A stretch of 64,000 nt of DNA from Thalassobacterium sedimentorum (GTDB lineage: Bacteria > Verrucomicrobiota > Verrucomicrobiia > Opitutales > Coraliomargaritaceae), in the NCBI RefSeq assembly GCF_031127905.1, contig NZ_JARXIC010000022.1, forward strand, positions 1 to 64,000, read 5' to 3'. Below, in pieces: positions 1-10,229 of the stretch. Both the position numbers and the translations under genes were made by a program. The stretch's first letter is position 1, and each line of letters begins with the position of its first letter. The notes under the pieces are model-generated. The model saw only the letters and a list, made by a program, of their open reading frames with translations, searched no databases and was not told the DNA's origin.

Positions 1-2
1 AT

Positions 3-116
3 TATCACATCAATGTCTCGGGGCAGGGGCACTTCCTGGAGGTCGGCAGCGGTAATACCGACATTCGGGTGTCGAACAGGTCCGGAATGGATGAGGTTCG
101 TTCAGGATTGGAATAA
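3..116 (+). CDS. C-terminal end of an unidentified protein (partial)
   Basis: The window opens inside a reading frame that runs from base 3 to a TAA at 114-116, giving about 37 residues. The peptide has the alternating polar/hydrophobic pattern of beta strands (GHFLEVGSGNTDIRVSNRSG), which looks like the end of a beta-rich domain rather than random translation. The other two forward frames stop or are less protein-like here. The start and most of the gene lie before the window, so no family can be named. The call rests only on composition and could be wrong. Confidence 0.4.
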   Translation, partial: YHINVSGQGHFLEVGSGNTDIRVSNRSGMDEVRSGLE

Positions 117-554
117 ATGGGCGTCGTTTCTGAGGAGAAACGAGTTTTAGGGCCCGTCACGAAATAACTGTAACAACTGACTGGTTCTTTTGCCCGCCGG
201 CAGCGTTGCTCCTCTGCCACAGATCTCGATCTGCTCTATCGTCGCGCCTTGCCTGCAAACAAAATTCCGGCGTCATCTTGCCATATTTATTTCTTTCCGA
301 GCCCTTAGATTTAATTTTCATGCCGGGGCCGAGTCTTGGAATCGCTTCAGGATGAACTTCTCTCTTTGCAGCAGCCGCAGTTGGAGGCGGCACTGAAAGC
401 AATGCGATGCTGTAACTACAGGCGCAGGGCTATTTAGGGTGAAAAAACATGGGTCAAAACTTGGGCTTGAGTCCGACAAATTTCACCTTGTTTCAGAATG
501 TTTCACAGTTGTGGGATGGCGGAATGAAATTTCCCCAAAGGCCGTCAACCCGCA
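117..554. other. Intergenic stretch, no gene seen
   Basis: Between the partial gene at the left edge and the tRNA-Met terminator I see no convincing gene. The short open frames here lack ribosome binding sites and recognisable protein patterns. No tRNA, repeat array or clear promoter pair was found. Confidence 0.5.
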
Positions 555-589
555 TAAAAAAGCCCCTCAGAGTGAACTGAGAGGCTTTT
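555..589 (-). terminator. Rho-independent terminator of tRNA-Met
   Basis: The inverted repeat AAAAGCC..TCAG / CTGA..GGCTTTT encloses a 6-base loop. Read on the minus strand it is followed by a run of T residues. It lies directly after the 3' end of the minus-strand tRNA-Met gene, as expected for its terminator. Confidence 0.8.
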
Positions 590-593
590 AAAT

Positions 594-675
<82 letters not shown>

Positions 676-833
676 ATGTTAAATTCGTGTTTCGGAGCAG
701 TTGAACCACGAAGGAAAGGCGGGACTAAATGTCGAAGCTCGGTGCTTGTAAAGAGTTTTCTTATCTTTTATTGAAGTATTTTTTTTAATCCTCTGAGTTA
801 CGGTTTGCCATCGCTTCGCTGGGCTTTTACTGA

Positions 834-2240
834 ATGCGTTCTATGGTGGATAGAAAGCAGTTGAGCACTTACGAAAAAGCATTGGCAATTAATCTGGATT
901 TGCAGCGATATGGGGTTTTCGCCGAAATCGGTGCGGGGCAGGAAACGGCAAATTGGTTTTTTCGTGTCTCCGGTAGCGCGGGCACGGTGGCTAAAACAAT
1001 ATCGGCGTATGATATGACGATGAGCGATGCCCTTTACGGGAAGGCTTCTCGTTACGTTTCTCAGTCGCGTCTACACTCTATGCTTACTTATGAGTATGAT
1101 CTGCTGGAAAAACGGCTGGGGCCTGAGCGTGGGAAAGATACTACCTTTTTCTCTTTCTGTAATACTGTGCGAGCGCGTGGCTATCAGGATAAGGGAGAGT
1201 GTCATGGTTGGTTGGGAGTGCGCTTTCAACTGAAGCCGGAGACGGAGCCTTGTGAGATTGTGATTCACGTCCGATTGCTGGATGAAACGAATTCGGATCA
1301 AATGGACGCGTTGGGGAAGGTGGGCGTGAATCTGGTGCACGCGGCGTTTTATCATCGGGATAGCTTGAGCGAGTTTGTGGAGTCGCTGGCGGATGGTGTG
1401 TCGAAGGATAGTGTCGAGGTCGACATGTTGCGCTTCTCGGGAGAGGGCTTTCGCTATGTGGATAATCGTCTGTGTGCCCTGCAGTTGGTGCAGAGTGGTT
1501 TGACCGATGCGGCGATGTTTAATGAGAAGGGCGAAATTTTGCAGGCTGCGGACGCGCTTTATAAGCGACCGATTTTATTGCTGCGTGGTAGTTTCAGTCC
1601 GGTACTTAAGTTGCACTTAGACATGATTACGCAGTCGCGTAAGGCGTTTTCGACGGTGATGAGCGAGGAGGAGAAATCGCGTGCTTTGGAGATTTGCGAA
1701 ATCAGTATGAATAATCTGTTGCGCGATGGTGGTTCGGTGGACCATGAGGATTTTATTGATCGTGCGGATGCATTACAGGCACTGGGGAAGACTGTATTGA
1801 TCAGTCGTAGTGCAGAGTTTCACAGGATCGCAACGTATTTGAGTCGCTACACTGCGGAGCCGATTGCGATTATTTTGAGCATTGGTCTATTGAATGAGCT
1901 CTTTAAGGAAAAATGGTCGGCAAATCTCGCAGGTGGAGTGCTGGAGTCTTTTGGCCGCCTGTTTAAAAATCGAGTGCAACTTTTTGTGTACCCCTGGCAC
2001 AATACACATAGTATGGAGTTGGTCACGGCGGAGAATTTTAAAGCGCCTAAGAACTGGCAGTATTTTTACCGGCATCTGATGCAAAACGATCGTATCGTTC
2101 CAATCGGAGTCGGTGATCCTAGTCTATTGGCGAACACTGGTCGCAAAATAATGAAAAAGATTGAATTGAATGATGCGACTTGGCGTGACTGGGTGCCAGA
2201 GGAGGCGCATGCGATGGTGGAACGTAAGTTGAAGCGTTAA
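834..2240 (+). CDS. Conserved protein of unknown function, 468 aa
   Basis: This is a soluble protein without signal peptide or membrane segments. From memory it belongs to a conserved family, common in cyanobacteria, that databases often label 'TonB-dependent receptor' or nucleotide adenylyltransferase. The supporting segments are RPILLLRGSFSPVLKLHLDM (about residues 248-267), then GKTVLISRSAEFHRIATYLS and GGVLESFGRLF further on. Nothing in the sequence looks like an outer-membrane barrel or a plug domain, so the receptor label would be wrong. The start is uncertain: a second ATG lies three codons in, and neither has a clear ribosome binding site. It precedes the methyltransferase-like gene by 41 bases on the same strand and may be co-transcribed with it. 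No function is assigned. Confidence 0.75.
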   Translation: MRSMVDRKQLSTYEKALAINLDLQRYGVFAEIGAGQETANWFFRVSGSAGTVAKTISAYDMTMSDALYGKASRYVSQSRLHSMLTYEYDLLEKRLGPERGKDTTFFSFCNTVRARGYQDKGECHGWLGVRFQLKPETEPCEIVIHVRLLDETNSDQMDALGKVGVNLVHAAFYHRDSLSEFVESLADGVSKDSVEVDMLRFSGEGFRYVDNRLCALQLVQSGLTDAAMFNEKGEILQAADALYKRPILLLRGSFSPVLKLHLDMITQSRKAFSTVMSEEEKSRALEICEISMNNLLRDGGSVDHEDFIDRADALQALGKTVLISRSAEFHRIATYLSRYTAEPIAIILSIGLLNELFKEKWSANLAGGVLESFGRLFKNRVQLFVYPWHNTHSMELVTAENFKAPKNWQYFYRHLMQNDRIVPIGVGDPSLLANTGRKIMKKIELNDATWRDWVPEEAHAMVERKLKR

Positions 2241-2281
2241 TCGTCTTAGAATTCGTTAACTGAAGTTTCGCTAGGATTAAT

Positions 2282-3034
2282 ATGGCAGTTATTTGGCAAC
2301 AAACGATTGATTCGAATCACTATGAAGTACGTACTGCGGGAGCCTCGATTCGTCTCTATCGTAATGGAGTGAATCATTCGCAGTGGAATCCGAAGCGTCC
2401 GCTTTCCGGCTCTATTTGGGATTTGATTGCGTTGCCGACGCTGCATCGTCCGGTGGGGAGTCTTCAGGATGTATTGGTGCTTGGTTTTGGGGCAGGTGCA
2501 GTGGGGCGGCAAATTCGTGAGTTAGTGGCTCCGCGGCGTATTGTGGGTGTTGAACTCGACCCGATTCACCTCTCGATCGCGGATGGTTTTTTTGAATGTT
2601 CTGAGGGCTGTGAGTTGATTGCCGGTGATGCAGTGGAATGGGTGCATGACGGGGGCGGCGAAGCCAGCTTCGATGTGATCATTGACGATCTTTATGCGGA
2701 GGAAGATGGGATTCCAGTTCGCTGTGTGCCGATGGATGTCGAGTGGTGTGAAGCTCTTTGCGATTTATTGCAACCGGGAGGGATGTTGATTTTTAACATG
2801 ATTGAGCCTGAGAAGGTTCAGCATTTGCCAATGTTTAAATCGCTGACATTGAAGCAACGCTACTCAGAGACAATTATGTATCGTATTGATGGATACGAGA
2901 ATCGGATTGTAGCGTTTAGTGATCAGGCTTTTGATTTACCATGTCTGGAAGCACAATTGAAGCGAGTGTATTCGAAGTTTCCAGCCTGCCGTCAGGGGCG
3001 TAGTCGCTATATTCGAGAATCGGTGTCGCAGTGA
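2282..3034 (+). CDS. Spermidine-synthase-like SAM-binding protein, 250 aa
   Basis: A Rossmann-fold protein of the spermidine synthase/methyltransferase superfamily. The glycine-rich loop VLGFGAGAVG (about residues 65-74) is followed by an acidic strand end GVELDP, and by the FDVIIDDLYAEE segment that corresponds to the active-site acidic loop of polyamine synthases. It lacks the N-terminal beta domain of true SpeE, and at 250 aa it is shorter, so aminopropyl transfer is not assured. Many such orphan proteins have unknown substrates. Its stop codon directly abuts the stop of the convergent minus-strand gene, with no spacer and no visible terminator. Confidence 0.75.
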   Translation: MAVIWQQTIDSNHYEVRTAGASIRLYRNGVNHSQWNPKRPLSGSIWDLIALPTLHRPVGSLQDVLVLGFGAGAVGRQIRELVAPRRIVGVELDPIHLSIADGFFECSEGCELIAGDAVEWVHDGGGEASFDVIIDDLYAEEDGIPVRCVPMDVEWCEALCDLLQPGGMLIFNMIEPEKVQHLPMFKSLTLKQRYSETIMYRIDGYENRIVAFSDQAFDLPCLEAQLKRVYSKFPACRQGRSRYIRESVSQ

Positions 3035-4903
3035 TTAATTTGCGGGGGTGTATTCCGGTACGTGCTTTTTTATGGTTAGTTTGATTTGCTTGGCATCATA
3101 GCTTTGCATGACGGCCTCTAGTTCTTGTACTAGCTGATTAATATCAAATGTAGTATTTTGGGGGGCCACGAAGCGCATGACGCGTGGATGTGAGGTGGCT
3201 AGCAGCTCTTCGCTGAGGTGCTGTACTTCTTCGAATAGTTTCTCTCCGGGTTGTAGGCCGATGAACTCAATATCGATGTCAATTTTCTCACGTAATCCAC
3301 TGAGTGCGATCATTTGACGCGCGACATCTAGAATTTTTACTGATTGTCCCATGTCTAGCACAAAGATTTCGCCACCGACTCCTAGGGTGGCAGATTGTAG
3401 CACTAAACCGACGGCTTCTTTAACTGTCATGAAGAAGCGGGTCACTTCCGGATGCGTGACAGTGATGGGGCCGCCTGCTGCGATTTGCTTGCGAAAGATG
3501 GGGATGACACTGCCGGAGGAGCCAAGTACGTTGCCAAATCGCACGGCCATGAATTTTGTTTGATTATCTGCTGCGCGTTGTTGTGAGGCCAGTGCGAGTT
3601 CTGCCAGACGTTTGGTTGCGCCCATTACGCTGGTGGGATTGATTGCTTTGTCGGTAGATATTAGTATAAAGCGTTCTGCGGAGTGGGTGCTGGCAATTTT
3701 GGCTAATTGTTTGGTGGCTATGAAGTTGTTACGTAATGCTTCGACGGGTTGGTCTTCCATTAAATTGACATGCTTGTGCGCGGCTGCGTGGAAAATGACC
3801 TGGGGGCGATGTTGAATAAAAAGATTCTGAAGTTGCGGTTCGTTTAAAATGTCGAGCACCCGTGTCGTTACTTTGATTGTGTTATTTGGCAGGGGCTTGA
3901 GAACATTCTGCTGTAGATTGAAGATCGCGATTTCGGTTTGATCGATACAGAGTAGTTCAGCAGGTACATAGTCTAAAATTTGTGCAACCAGTTCGCTACC
4001 AATACTACCACCCGCTCCGGTGATCAACACGCGTTTGTTTGTGAGCATGTTACGGATGTCTTCAGAGTTGAGGTCGACTGTTTCGCGGCCGAGAAGATCC
4101 TCGAGTTGTATTGGGCGTAGTTGTGATAGCTCGGCTCGTCCACTCACTAGGTCGGTGAGGGCGGGGACTGTATCTACGGCAAGGCCTGCATGGCGGGCTA
4201 GATCCGCAACTTGGCGCATGCGTTTGACAGAGGCCGAGGGGAATGCGATGACGGCTTTGCTGGCACTATAGCGCTTTGCGACGGCACTGAGTTCTTCGAC
4301 TTCGTTGGCTACTAGAATACCGTGTACATAGCGGCCGATTTTCTTTGGATCATCATCAAGAAAGGCTACGGGGCGCATGCCGAGACGTGTTTTGTTCATT
4401 AGGTCTGAGCAGAGTCCGGCACCGACCTCACCGGCACCAATGATGATGACATTTTCAGCCGTATCCATGCTGAGCCAATCTTCTAGTCCGCGACTGGATT
4501 TGATTCGCATCAGCACTCGGAAGGAGGCAATCAGTAGGAAACTGATTAAGACATAGACAAGTATGACAGAGCGTGGTGGGACGTTGTTGCCCTGATATAG
4601 ATACCACATCGAGAGTAGAATCAGGGCATTGAAGAAGAGGCCGCCGAAGAGCCGGAATACATCGGGTAAGCGGAAGTAAGACAGTATCGAGTCAAATTGC
4701 CCGGTCGCCAGCAGCAGCATCAATTGTAGACATAGCACCCAGCTAACGGTGTTGATGCGATCCAGGGCGTGGTGATCCGAAACATGAAAATCGAAGCGAA
4801 GTTCGTAGGCGGTCCAGTAACTTGCAAATGAAATGGCGGCGTATAACAAGAACAGTGCGAGCGTTCTTAGGTTCAAGTATCGAACTATTAAATTGCTACT
4901 CAT
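3035..4903 (-). CDS. Membrane-bound nucleotide-sugar 4,6-dehydratase (FlaA1/CapD/PglF type), 622 aa
   Basis: Four hydrophobic helices fill roughly residues 12-130. A first Rossmann domain follows (GAGEVG at about 156), then a second catalytic SDR domain (TGAGGSIGS at about 295-303). The catalytic set is the variant seen in PglF/WbpM-type dehydratases: STDK at 416-419, with M427 and K431 in place of the usual Tyr-x3-Lys. These enzymes convert UDP-GlcNAc or a related sugar nucleotide to the 4-keto-6-deoxy form at the inner membrane. The start codon overlaps the stop of the upstream aminotransferase (TAATG), so the two are translationally coupled, and the aminotransferase is the expected next step. 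The exact product sugar cannot be read from sequence. Confidence 0.9.
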   Translation of the reverse strand: MSSNLIVRYLNLRTLALFLLYAAISFASYWTAYELRFDFHVSDHHALDRINTVSWVLCLQLMLLLATGQFDSILSYFRLPDVFRLFGGLFFNALILLSMWYLYQGNNVPPRSVILVYVLISFLLIASFRVLMRIKSSRGLEDWLSMDTAENVIIIGAGEVGAGLCSDLMNKTRLGMRPVAFLDDDPKKIGRYVHGILVANEVEELSAVAKRYSASKAVIAFPSASVKRMRQVADLARHAGLAVDTVPALTDLVSGRAELSQLRPIQLEDLLGRETVDLNSEDIRNMLTNKRVLITGAGGSIGSELVAQILDYVPAELLCIDQTEIAIFNLQQNVLKPLPNNTIKVTTRVLDILNEPQLQNLFIQHRPQVIFHAAAHKHVNLMEDQPVEALRNNFIATKQLAKIASTHSAERFILISTDKAINPTSVMGATKRLAELALASQQRAADNQTKFMAVRFGNVLGSSGSVIPIFRKQIAAGGPITVTHPEVTRFFMTVKEAVGLVLQSATLGVGGEIFVLDMGQSVKILDVARQMIALSGLREKIDIDIEFIGLQPGEKLFEEVQHLSEELLATSHPRVMRFVAPQNTTFDINQLVQELEAVMQSYDAKQIKLTIKKHVPEYTPAN

Positions 4904-6030
4904 TATTTGTGAGCGCTTTTAGCCCATGCGGAGTGGATCGTGTCGATGATAAACTGTCGTTCGCTGAGACTCATGCTGGACCCGCTGGGCAGGCAGAGTC
5001 CACGTTCAAAAAGTCGGGTGGCGAATGCGCCGCCATAACAGGTCGTATCTTTGAAGATGGGCTGTTGGTGCAGTGGTTTCCATAGGGGCCGTGCTTCGAT
5101 GTCGGCTGCGCTTAAAGCGGATAGTAGTTGATCACGGGAACAGCCGCTGGTTTCAGGGTCAATGGTCAGGCAGGTGAGCCAATAATTTGGTGCCTCAGGT
5201 TCTACAATCGGCATAAACTCTAGTCCTGGTAAAGAGGCCAGGGCCTGCTGATAGGCATTGAAATGAGCGCGGCGAGTCTGAATACGACGATCCAGATCGG
5301 CAAGTTGGCTGTTGCCGAGGCCAGCGAGCACATTACTCATCCGGTAGTTAAAGCCGATAGACTTGTGTTCGTAATGTGCGACTGGTTCGCGGGCTTGAGT
5401 GGCTAGGTAACGCGCGTGTTGGATTGCAGCATTGTCGTCGGCTAGGAGCATGCCGCCACCAGAGGTTGTAATGATTTTGTTACCGTTGAATGAGAAGAAT
5501 GAGAATGCGCCCATGGAACCCGCAGGGCGTCCGCGGTAGTGTGCTCCCAGGGCTTCGGCGGCATCTTCGATTAGCGGCACTTCAAATCGGCTGCAGATTT
5601 CGAGAATACGATGCATTTCGGCACATTGGCCATATAAGTGAACGACAATGACTGCTTTGATGTCTTGACGGCACTGCAGTGCTTCCTCGAGTAAGTCCGG
5701 ATCCATGTTCCAAGTGTGTGCTTCACTATCGACGAAGACTGGCTCCGCGCCTAGGTAGCAGATCGGATTGGCACTGGCAGCAAAGGTTAGGGTGGGGCAA
5801 ACGACGGCATCTCCAGCGGAGATGCCAAGGATCTGGAGCGCCAAGTGCAGGGCTGCTGTACCGGAATTAAGTGCGACGGCGTGGGTACGGTTGACGCGTT
5901 TAGCGACGGCGGTTTCAAAAGCATCCAGGGCTGGTCCAACTGGAGCGACCCAGTTGGACGTCAACACCGCATCTACACTTGCGTGGTCGTTTGGGCTTAT
6001 ATCAGGTGGAGATAGATAGATGCGAGGCAT
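4903..6030 (-). CDS. DegT/DnrJ/EryC1/StrS-family sugar aminotransferase, 375 aa
   Basis: A PLP-dependent fold type I aminotransferase of the sugar-nucleotide family. The phosphate-binding NSGTAALHLAL segment, the acidic PLP contact in LIEDAAEALGA, and the Schiff-base lysine in FNGNKIITTSGGG are all visible. It probably aminates the 4-keto sugar made by the coupled dehydratase, giving a 4-amino sugar for surface polysaccharide or protein glycosylation. I place the start at the ATG of MPRIYLSPPD. The frame continues six codons upstream to a TTG, but the family normally begins at this motif. The length is normal. Confidence 0.9.
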   Translation of the reverse strand: MPRIYLSPPDISPNDHASVDAVLTSNWVAPVGPALDAFETAVAKRVNRTHAVALNSGTAALHLALQILGISAGDAVVCPTLTFAASANPICYLGAEPVFVDSEAHTWNMDPDLLEEALQCRQDIKAVIVVHLYGQCAEMHRILEICSRFEVPLIEDAAEALGAHYRGRPAGSMGAFSFFSFNGNKIITTSGGGMLLADDNAAIQHARYLATQAREPVAHYEHKSIGFNYRMSNVLAGLGNSQLADLDRRIQTRRAHFNAYQQALASLPGLEFMPIVEPEAPNYWLTCLTIDPETSGCSRDQLLSALSAADIEARPLWKPLHQQPIFKDTTCYGGAFATRLFERGLCLPSGSSMSLSERQFIIDTIHSAWAKSAHK

Positions 6031-6092
6031 GGAGAGGCGTAGACTCAACGAATAGGCAGAGTTTTTCCAACTTTAATTAATGTCCTGACGAG

Positions 6093-7895
6093 TTATAAGC
6101 GTGAAATGAGCATTTCGCGTTGAAAGATCATTTCCTTGGGTAAGTGCTCATGTAATTTTAGAAAGAGTTCTTCATGAGTCAGAGTTTGCATACGTAAGCG
6201 CTCGCGGTCGATATGCATGAGTTGTTCAAACTCTTCTTCGCTCATGTCGAGTCCACGCCAGTCGATGTCGCTATAGCGCGGCATCCAACCGATGGGGGTT
6301 TCTTTGGCGCCGGCACGGCCTGTGGCGCGTTCAACGATCCAGCGCAGTGGGCGCATGTTGTCGCTAAAGCCAGGCCAGAGGAATTTACCTTCGTTGTCTT
6401 TTCGAAACCAGTTGACGTTAAAGATGCGTGGAGTCTCAGCTAGGTTGCGCTGCATCTTGATCCAGTGGCGGAAGTAATCGCCCATGTGGTAACCGCAGAA
6501 AGGGAGCATCGCCATTGGGTCGCGTCGAACCTTGCCCAAGGTGCCTTCGGCGGCAGCAGTCATTTCTGAGCCAGTGGTGGCTCCGAGATAGACGCCATGT
6601 CCCCAGTTAAAAGCCTGAGTGACGAGCGGCACATCGCTCATGCGGCGCCCTCCAAATACCATGGCATGCACGCGAACGCCTTCGGGCTTTTCCCAATCGG
6701 GATCGATGACTGGGCAGTTCGCGGCAGGCGCAGTAAAGCGGCTGTTGGGGTGCGCCGCGGGTGTTTCACTTTCTGGGGTCCAATCGTTGCCTTTCCAATC
6801 AATTAAATGTACAGGCGTTTCCTTGGTCATCCCCTCCCACCAGACATCGCCGTCGTCGGTGAGGGCGACATTGGTAAAGATTGTATCTTTTGCACAGGAA
6901 GACATCGCGCTCGGATTTGTGTCGAAAGAAGTGCCGGGGGCGACGCCAAAGAAACCAGCCTCGGGGTTGATTGCATAGAGGCAACCGTCGGGCCCGGGCT
7001 TAATCCAAGCGATGTCGTCGCCGACACAGGTGACTTTATAGCCCTCCATTTCCTTGGGCGGGATGACCATGGCAAAATTCGTTTTACCACAGGCGCTGGG
7101 GAAGGCGGCGGTGACATAGGTTTTAGTGCCATCGGGCTCTTCGACGCCTAGGATGAGCATGTGCTCAGCCATCCAACCTTCGTCTCGTGCCAGAGTCGAT
7201 GCGATACGCAGTGCCAGGCATTTTTTACCGAGTAAGGCATTGCCACCATAGCCAGATCCATAGGAGACGATGGTTCGCTCTTCTGGAAAGTGGACAATGT
7301 GGGTGTCTTCTGGATTACAGGGCCATGGGATGTCCTGCTGTCCTTCTTCAAGGGGGCAGCCCACCGAGTGCAGGCAAGGCACAAAGAAGCCGTCTGTGCC
7401 AAGCACATCGAGTACGGGGGTGCCGATGCGTGTCATAATACGCATATTGACAACAACATAGGGGGAGTCGGTAATTTCGACGCCGATTTTAGAGATCGGG
7501 CCGCCGACAGGGCCCATGCTAAATGGGATTACATAAAGAGTGCGTCCATGCATGCAGCCTTTAAATAGACGCTTGAGTTTACGTCGCATTTCACGCGGAT
7601 CTTCCCAGTTATTGGTGGGGCCAGCCCCGTCTTTGTTTTGGGAACAAATATATGTTTTGGATTCGACACGTGCCACATCTCTGGGATCGGAGCGGAATAG
7701 ATAGCTATTGGGACGTGTCGCTTGGTTGAGTTTGATGCACAAATTATTTTTGACCATCATCGAAAAGAGGGCGTCTGCTTCCTCTTGTGAGCCGTCGCAC
7801 CAATGGACAGACTCGGGCTCGCACAGGTCGACCATCTTTTCGACCCATTTTAGGAGTGCTTTGTGCGAGGTATAGCTAGCTGTTGTGTTGGACAT
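6093..7895 (-). CDS. pckG: Phosphoenolpyruvate carboxykinase (GTP), about 600 aa
   Basis: Catalyses oxaloacetate + GTP to phosphoenolpyruvate + CO2 + GDP, the entry step of gluconeogenesis. The GTP-type is shown by the P-loop with its reactive cysteine (FPSACGKTN), by the [10 protein letters not shown] substrate loop and by overall length. The ATP-type enzyme lacks this pattern. I chose the ATG of [10 protein letters not shown] as start; seven further codons lead back to a TTG and are less likely. PPDK elsewhere in the window acts at the same PEP node. The gene appears to be a single unit, with no close same-strand partner. Confidence 0.97.
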   Translation of the reverse strand: MSNTTASYTSHKALLKWVEKMVDLCEPESVHWCDGSQEEADALFSMMVKNNLCIKLNQATRPNSYLFRSDPRDVARVESKTYICSQNKDGAGPTNNWEDPREMRRKLKRLFKGCMHGRTLYVIPFSMGPVGGPISKIGVEITDSPYVVVNMRIMTRIGTPVLDVLGTDGFFVPCLHSVGCPLEEGQQDIPWPCNPEDTHIVHFPEERTIVSYGSGYGGNALLGKKCLALRIASTLARDEGWMAEHMLILGVEEPDGTKTYVTAAFPSACGKTNFAMVIPPKEMEGYKVTCVGDDIAWIKPGPDGCLYAINPEAGFFGVAPGTSFDTNPSAMSSCAKDTIFTNVALTDDGDVWWEGMTKETPVHLIDWKGNDWTPESETPAAHPNSRFTAPAANCPVIDPDWEKPEGVRVHAMVFGGRRMSDVPLVTQAFNWGHGVYLGATTGSEMTAAAEGTLGKVRRDPMAMLPFCGYHMGDYFRHWIKMQRNLAETPRIFNVNWFRKDNEGKFLWPGFSDNMRPLRWIVERATGRAGAKETPIGWMPRYSDIDWRGLDMSEEEFEQLMHIDRERLRMQTLTHEELFLKLHEHLPKEMIFQREMLISRL

Positions 7896-8105
7896 GCATA
7901 GTAAGCTAGCAGTCAACGAACTAATGGTAAGGAAAAAAAACAGCGTAGAAGAAAAAATACTATGTCTTTAAAGTCTGGTTTTCGGCTTGTTTAGCCTTGT
8001 GCCAGCGAATTGTGAACGCAGTGAGCGGGGAAATTCACCTTCATATTGTGCCACTGCAAGAAATCTACTTGAACCCTGCTTCTGAAAACATCTCACTCTG
8101 CTAAT

Positions 8106-10196
8106 ATGCCTCGTAAAAAGACGCCACAGAACGACGACTTCGAACTCGAATTCGACCAGCCATCCGCAGAAATAGAAGCTGCGCCGATGACTGACGAAGA
8201 GCTGTATGCAATCAAGGCGAATTCCGGACACGTTGATGACATGTTTAGCGACTGGTTTCTCGACTATGCCAGCTATGTCATCTTAGAGCGTGCGGTGCCG
8301 CATGCAAACGATGGGTTGAAGCCTGTTCAGCGTCGTATCTTACACTCTATGCGTGAGCTGGAAGATGGGCGCTATAATAAAGTGGCCAATGTCATCGGTA
8401 ATACAATGAAGTACCACCCACATGGCGATGCATCCATTGGTGATGCCATGGTGCAATTGGGGCAGAAAGAGCTTTTAATTGATATGCAGGGCAATTGGGG
8501 CAATACGCTGACGGGCGATTCTGCCGCGGCCGCTCGCTATATTGAAGCGCGCTTGTCGAAATTTGCACTTGATGTGGTGTTTAATCCGAAGACTACGAAA
8601 TGGTTGTCCTCCTATGACGGACGCAATAAAGAGCCTGATACGTTGCCCGTGAAATTCCCACTGCTGCTAGCGCAAGGTGCTGAAGGTATTGCGGTGGGAC
8701 TTTCCTGTAAAATTCTCCCGCATAATTTCAACGAATTACTCGATGGCTGTATTGCTTTGTTGCGCAAGGAGACGCCTGAGCTGGCACCTGACTTTCCGAC
8801 TGGTGGTATTGCGGATGTGTCGGAGTATAATAATGGTAAGCGCGGCGGACGAGTGAAAGTGCGGGCACGCATTGAGGCGCGTAAAAAGAATCTGCTCGCG
8901 ATTACCGAACTGCCCTTTGGTAAGACCACCACTAGCCTCATTGATTCGATCATCTCGGCTAACGAGAAAGGCAAAATTAAGATTCAGCGAGTGGAGGACA
9001 ACACTGCCGATGTTGTTGAAATCTTAGTCTATTTGCCAGCTGGTTCAGATCCTTTTGTTGTGGAGCAAGCGCTTTATGCCTTTACCGATTGTGAGCTCTC
9101 GGTTTCGACTAATATCTGTGTGATCGAAAATGAGAAACCGCATTTCTTTTCTGCGGCTGATCTATTGTACCTGGCTACAGAAAAGACTCGTAATCTACTT
9201 CAACTCGAATTGGAGATTCAATTGGGAGAGCTTGAAGAGAAGTGGCATTTCAGCTCGTTGGAGAAGATTTTTATAGAGAAGCGTATTTACCGCCGCATCG
9301 AAGAAGAGGAAACTTGGGAGGCTGTGATCGCTACTGTGGATGTCGGTCTGGAACCCTATAAAAAACTGTTTAAGCGTGAGATTACACAAGATGATATCTT
9401 ACGTTTGCTTGAGATTAAGATTAAGCGTATTTCTAAATTCGATTCCTTCCGTGCGAATGAGTTGATCAAGGGGTTGGAGGAAGATATTGAGACCACGCAA
9501 AAGAATCTTAAGTATTTGACGAAATACGCGATCAAATGGTTTACTGATTTGAAGAAAAAATACGGTGCCGGTCGTGAGCGTAAGACTGAGCTCGCATCTT
9601 TTCAAAAGGTGGTGGCACAGGATGTCGTAATCGCTAACGAGACGCTTTATGTGGATAAAAAGGAGGGGTTCGCAGGCATCAGTATGAAGAAAGACGAGGC
9701 TGTCTGCAAATGCTCTAATTTGGATGATGTTATTGCGATTAATCAAGAAGGGAAGTTGATCGTGAGTAAGGTCAGCGATAAGGCTTTCTTCGGGAAAAAT
9801 ATTCTACACATCGATATTTTTAATCGTAGCGAACCCAATGCCTTAACTTATTGTATGGTGTACCGTGACGGGAAGTCGGGGCCTGTACTGGCGAAGCATT
9901 TCACCACTGGAGGGGTTACACGTGATAAGGAGTATGATTTGACTAAGGGGAAGCCGGGCTCACGTGTGCTTTATATTTCCTGCTATCCGACAGAGGGGGG
10001 CGAGGCAGACGCGGTGAAGATCAACTTGAAGCCAGCACCAAGATTGCGTAAGACCGAAGAAGAAGTTTTCTTCAAGGATCTTGCCGTGCGCGGTCGCAGT
10101 GCTGGGGGGAATATTATAACTAAGAACCCCGTACGTAATGTCGTTCGTATGACCAAGGCAGCTCGCGAGGAGGCTGCTCAGGCTGAATCAACGTGA
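8106..10196 (+). CDS. Type IIA topoisomerase subunit A (topoisomerase IV A/GyrA-like), 696 aa
   Basis: The DNA-breaking subunit of a type IIA topoisomerase. The quinolone-region motif KYHPHGDASIGDAMV and the catalytic tyrosine in AAARYIEARLS (about Y135) are present, as are the long coiled-coil arms near residues 360-500. The C-terminal part is short and I do not see a GyrA-box. At about 700 aa it is shorter than typical GyrA, which fits a ParC-like subunit of the form found in Bacteroidetes and Verrucomicrobia. The B subunit is not in the window, so the choice between gyrase and topoisomerase IV is an inference. The first 30 residues are an acidic non-conserved leader. Confidence 0.88.
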   Translation: MPRKKTPQNDDFELEFDQPSAEIEAAPMTDEELYAIKANSGHVDDMFSDWFLDYASYVILERAVPHANDGLKPVQRRILHSMRELEDGRYNKVANVIGNTMKYHPHGDASIGDAMVQLGQKELLIDMQGNWGNTLTGDSAAAARYIEARLSKFALDVVFNPKTTKWLSSYDGRNKEPDTLPVKFPLLLAQGAEGIAVGLSCKILPHNFNELLDGCIALLRKETPELAPDFPTGGIADVSEYNNGKRGGRVKVRARIEARKKNLLAITELPFGKTTTSLIDSIISANEKGKIKIQRVEDNTADVVEILVYLPAGSDPFVVEQALYAFTDCELSVSTNICVIENEKPHFFSAADLLYLATEKTRNLLQLELEIQLGELEEKWHFSSLEKIFIEKRIYRRIEEEETWEAVIATVDVGLEPYKKLFKREITQDDILRLLEIKIKRISKFDSFRANELIKGLEEDIETTQKNLKYLTKYAIKWFTDLKKKYGAGRERKTELASFQKVVAQDVVIANETLYVDKKEGFAGISMKKDEAVCKCSNLDDVIAINQEGKLIVSKVSDKAFFGKNILHIDIFNRSEPNALTYCMVYRDGKSGPVLAKHFTTGGVTRDKEYDLTKGKPGSRVLYISCYPTEGGEADAVKINLKPAPRLRKTEEEVFFKDLAVRGRSAGGNIITKNPVRNVVRMTKAAREEAAQAEST

Positions 10197-10229
10197 GTGT
10201 TGTTTTTTTGAGGGGGAGAAATCTGAAGG

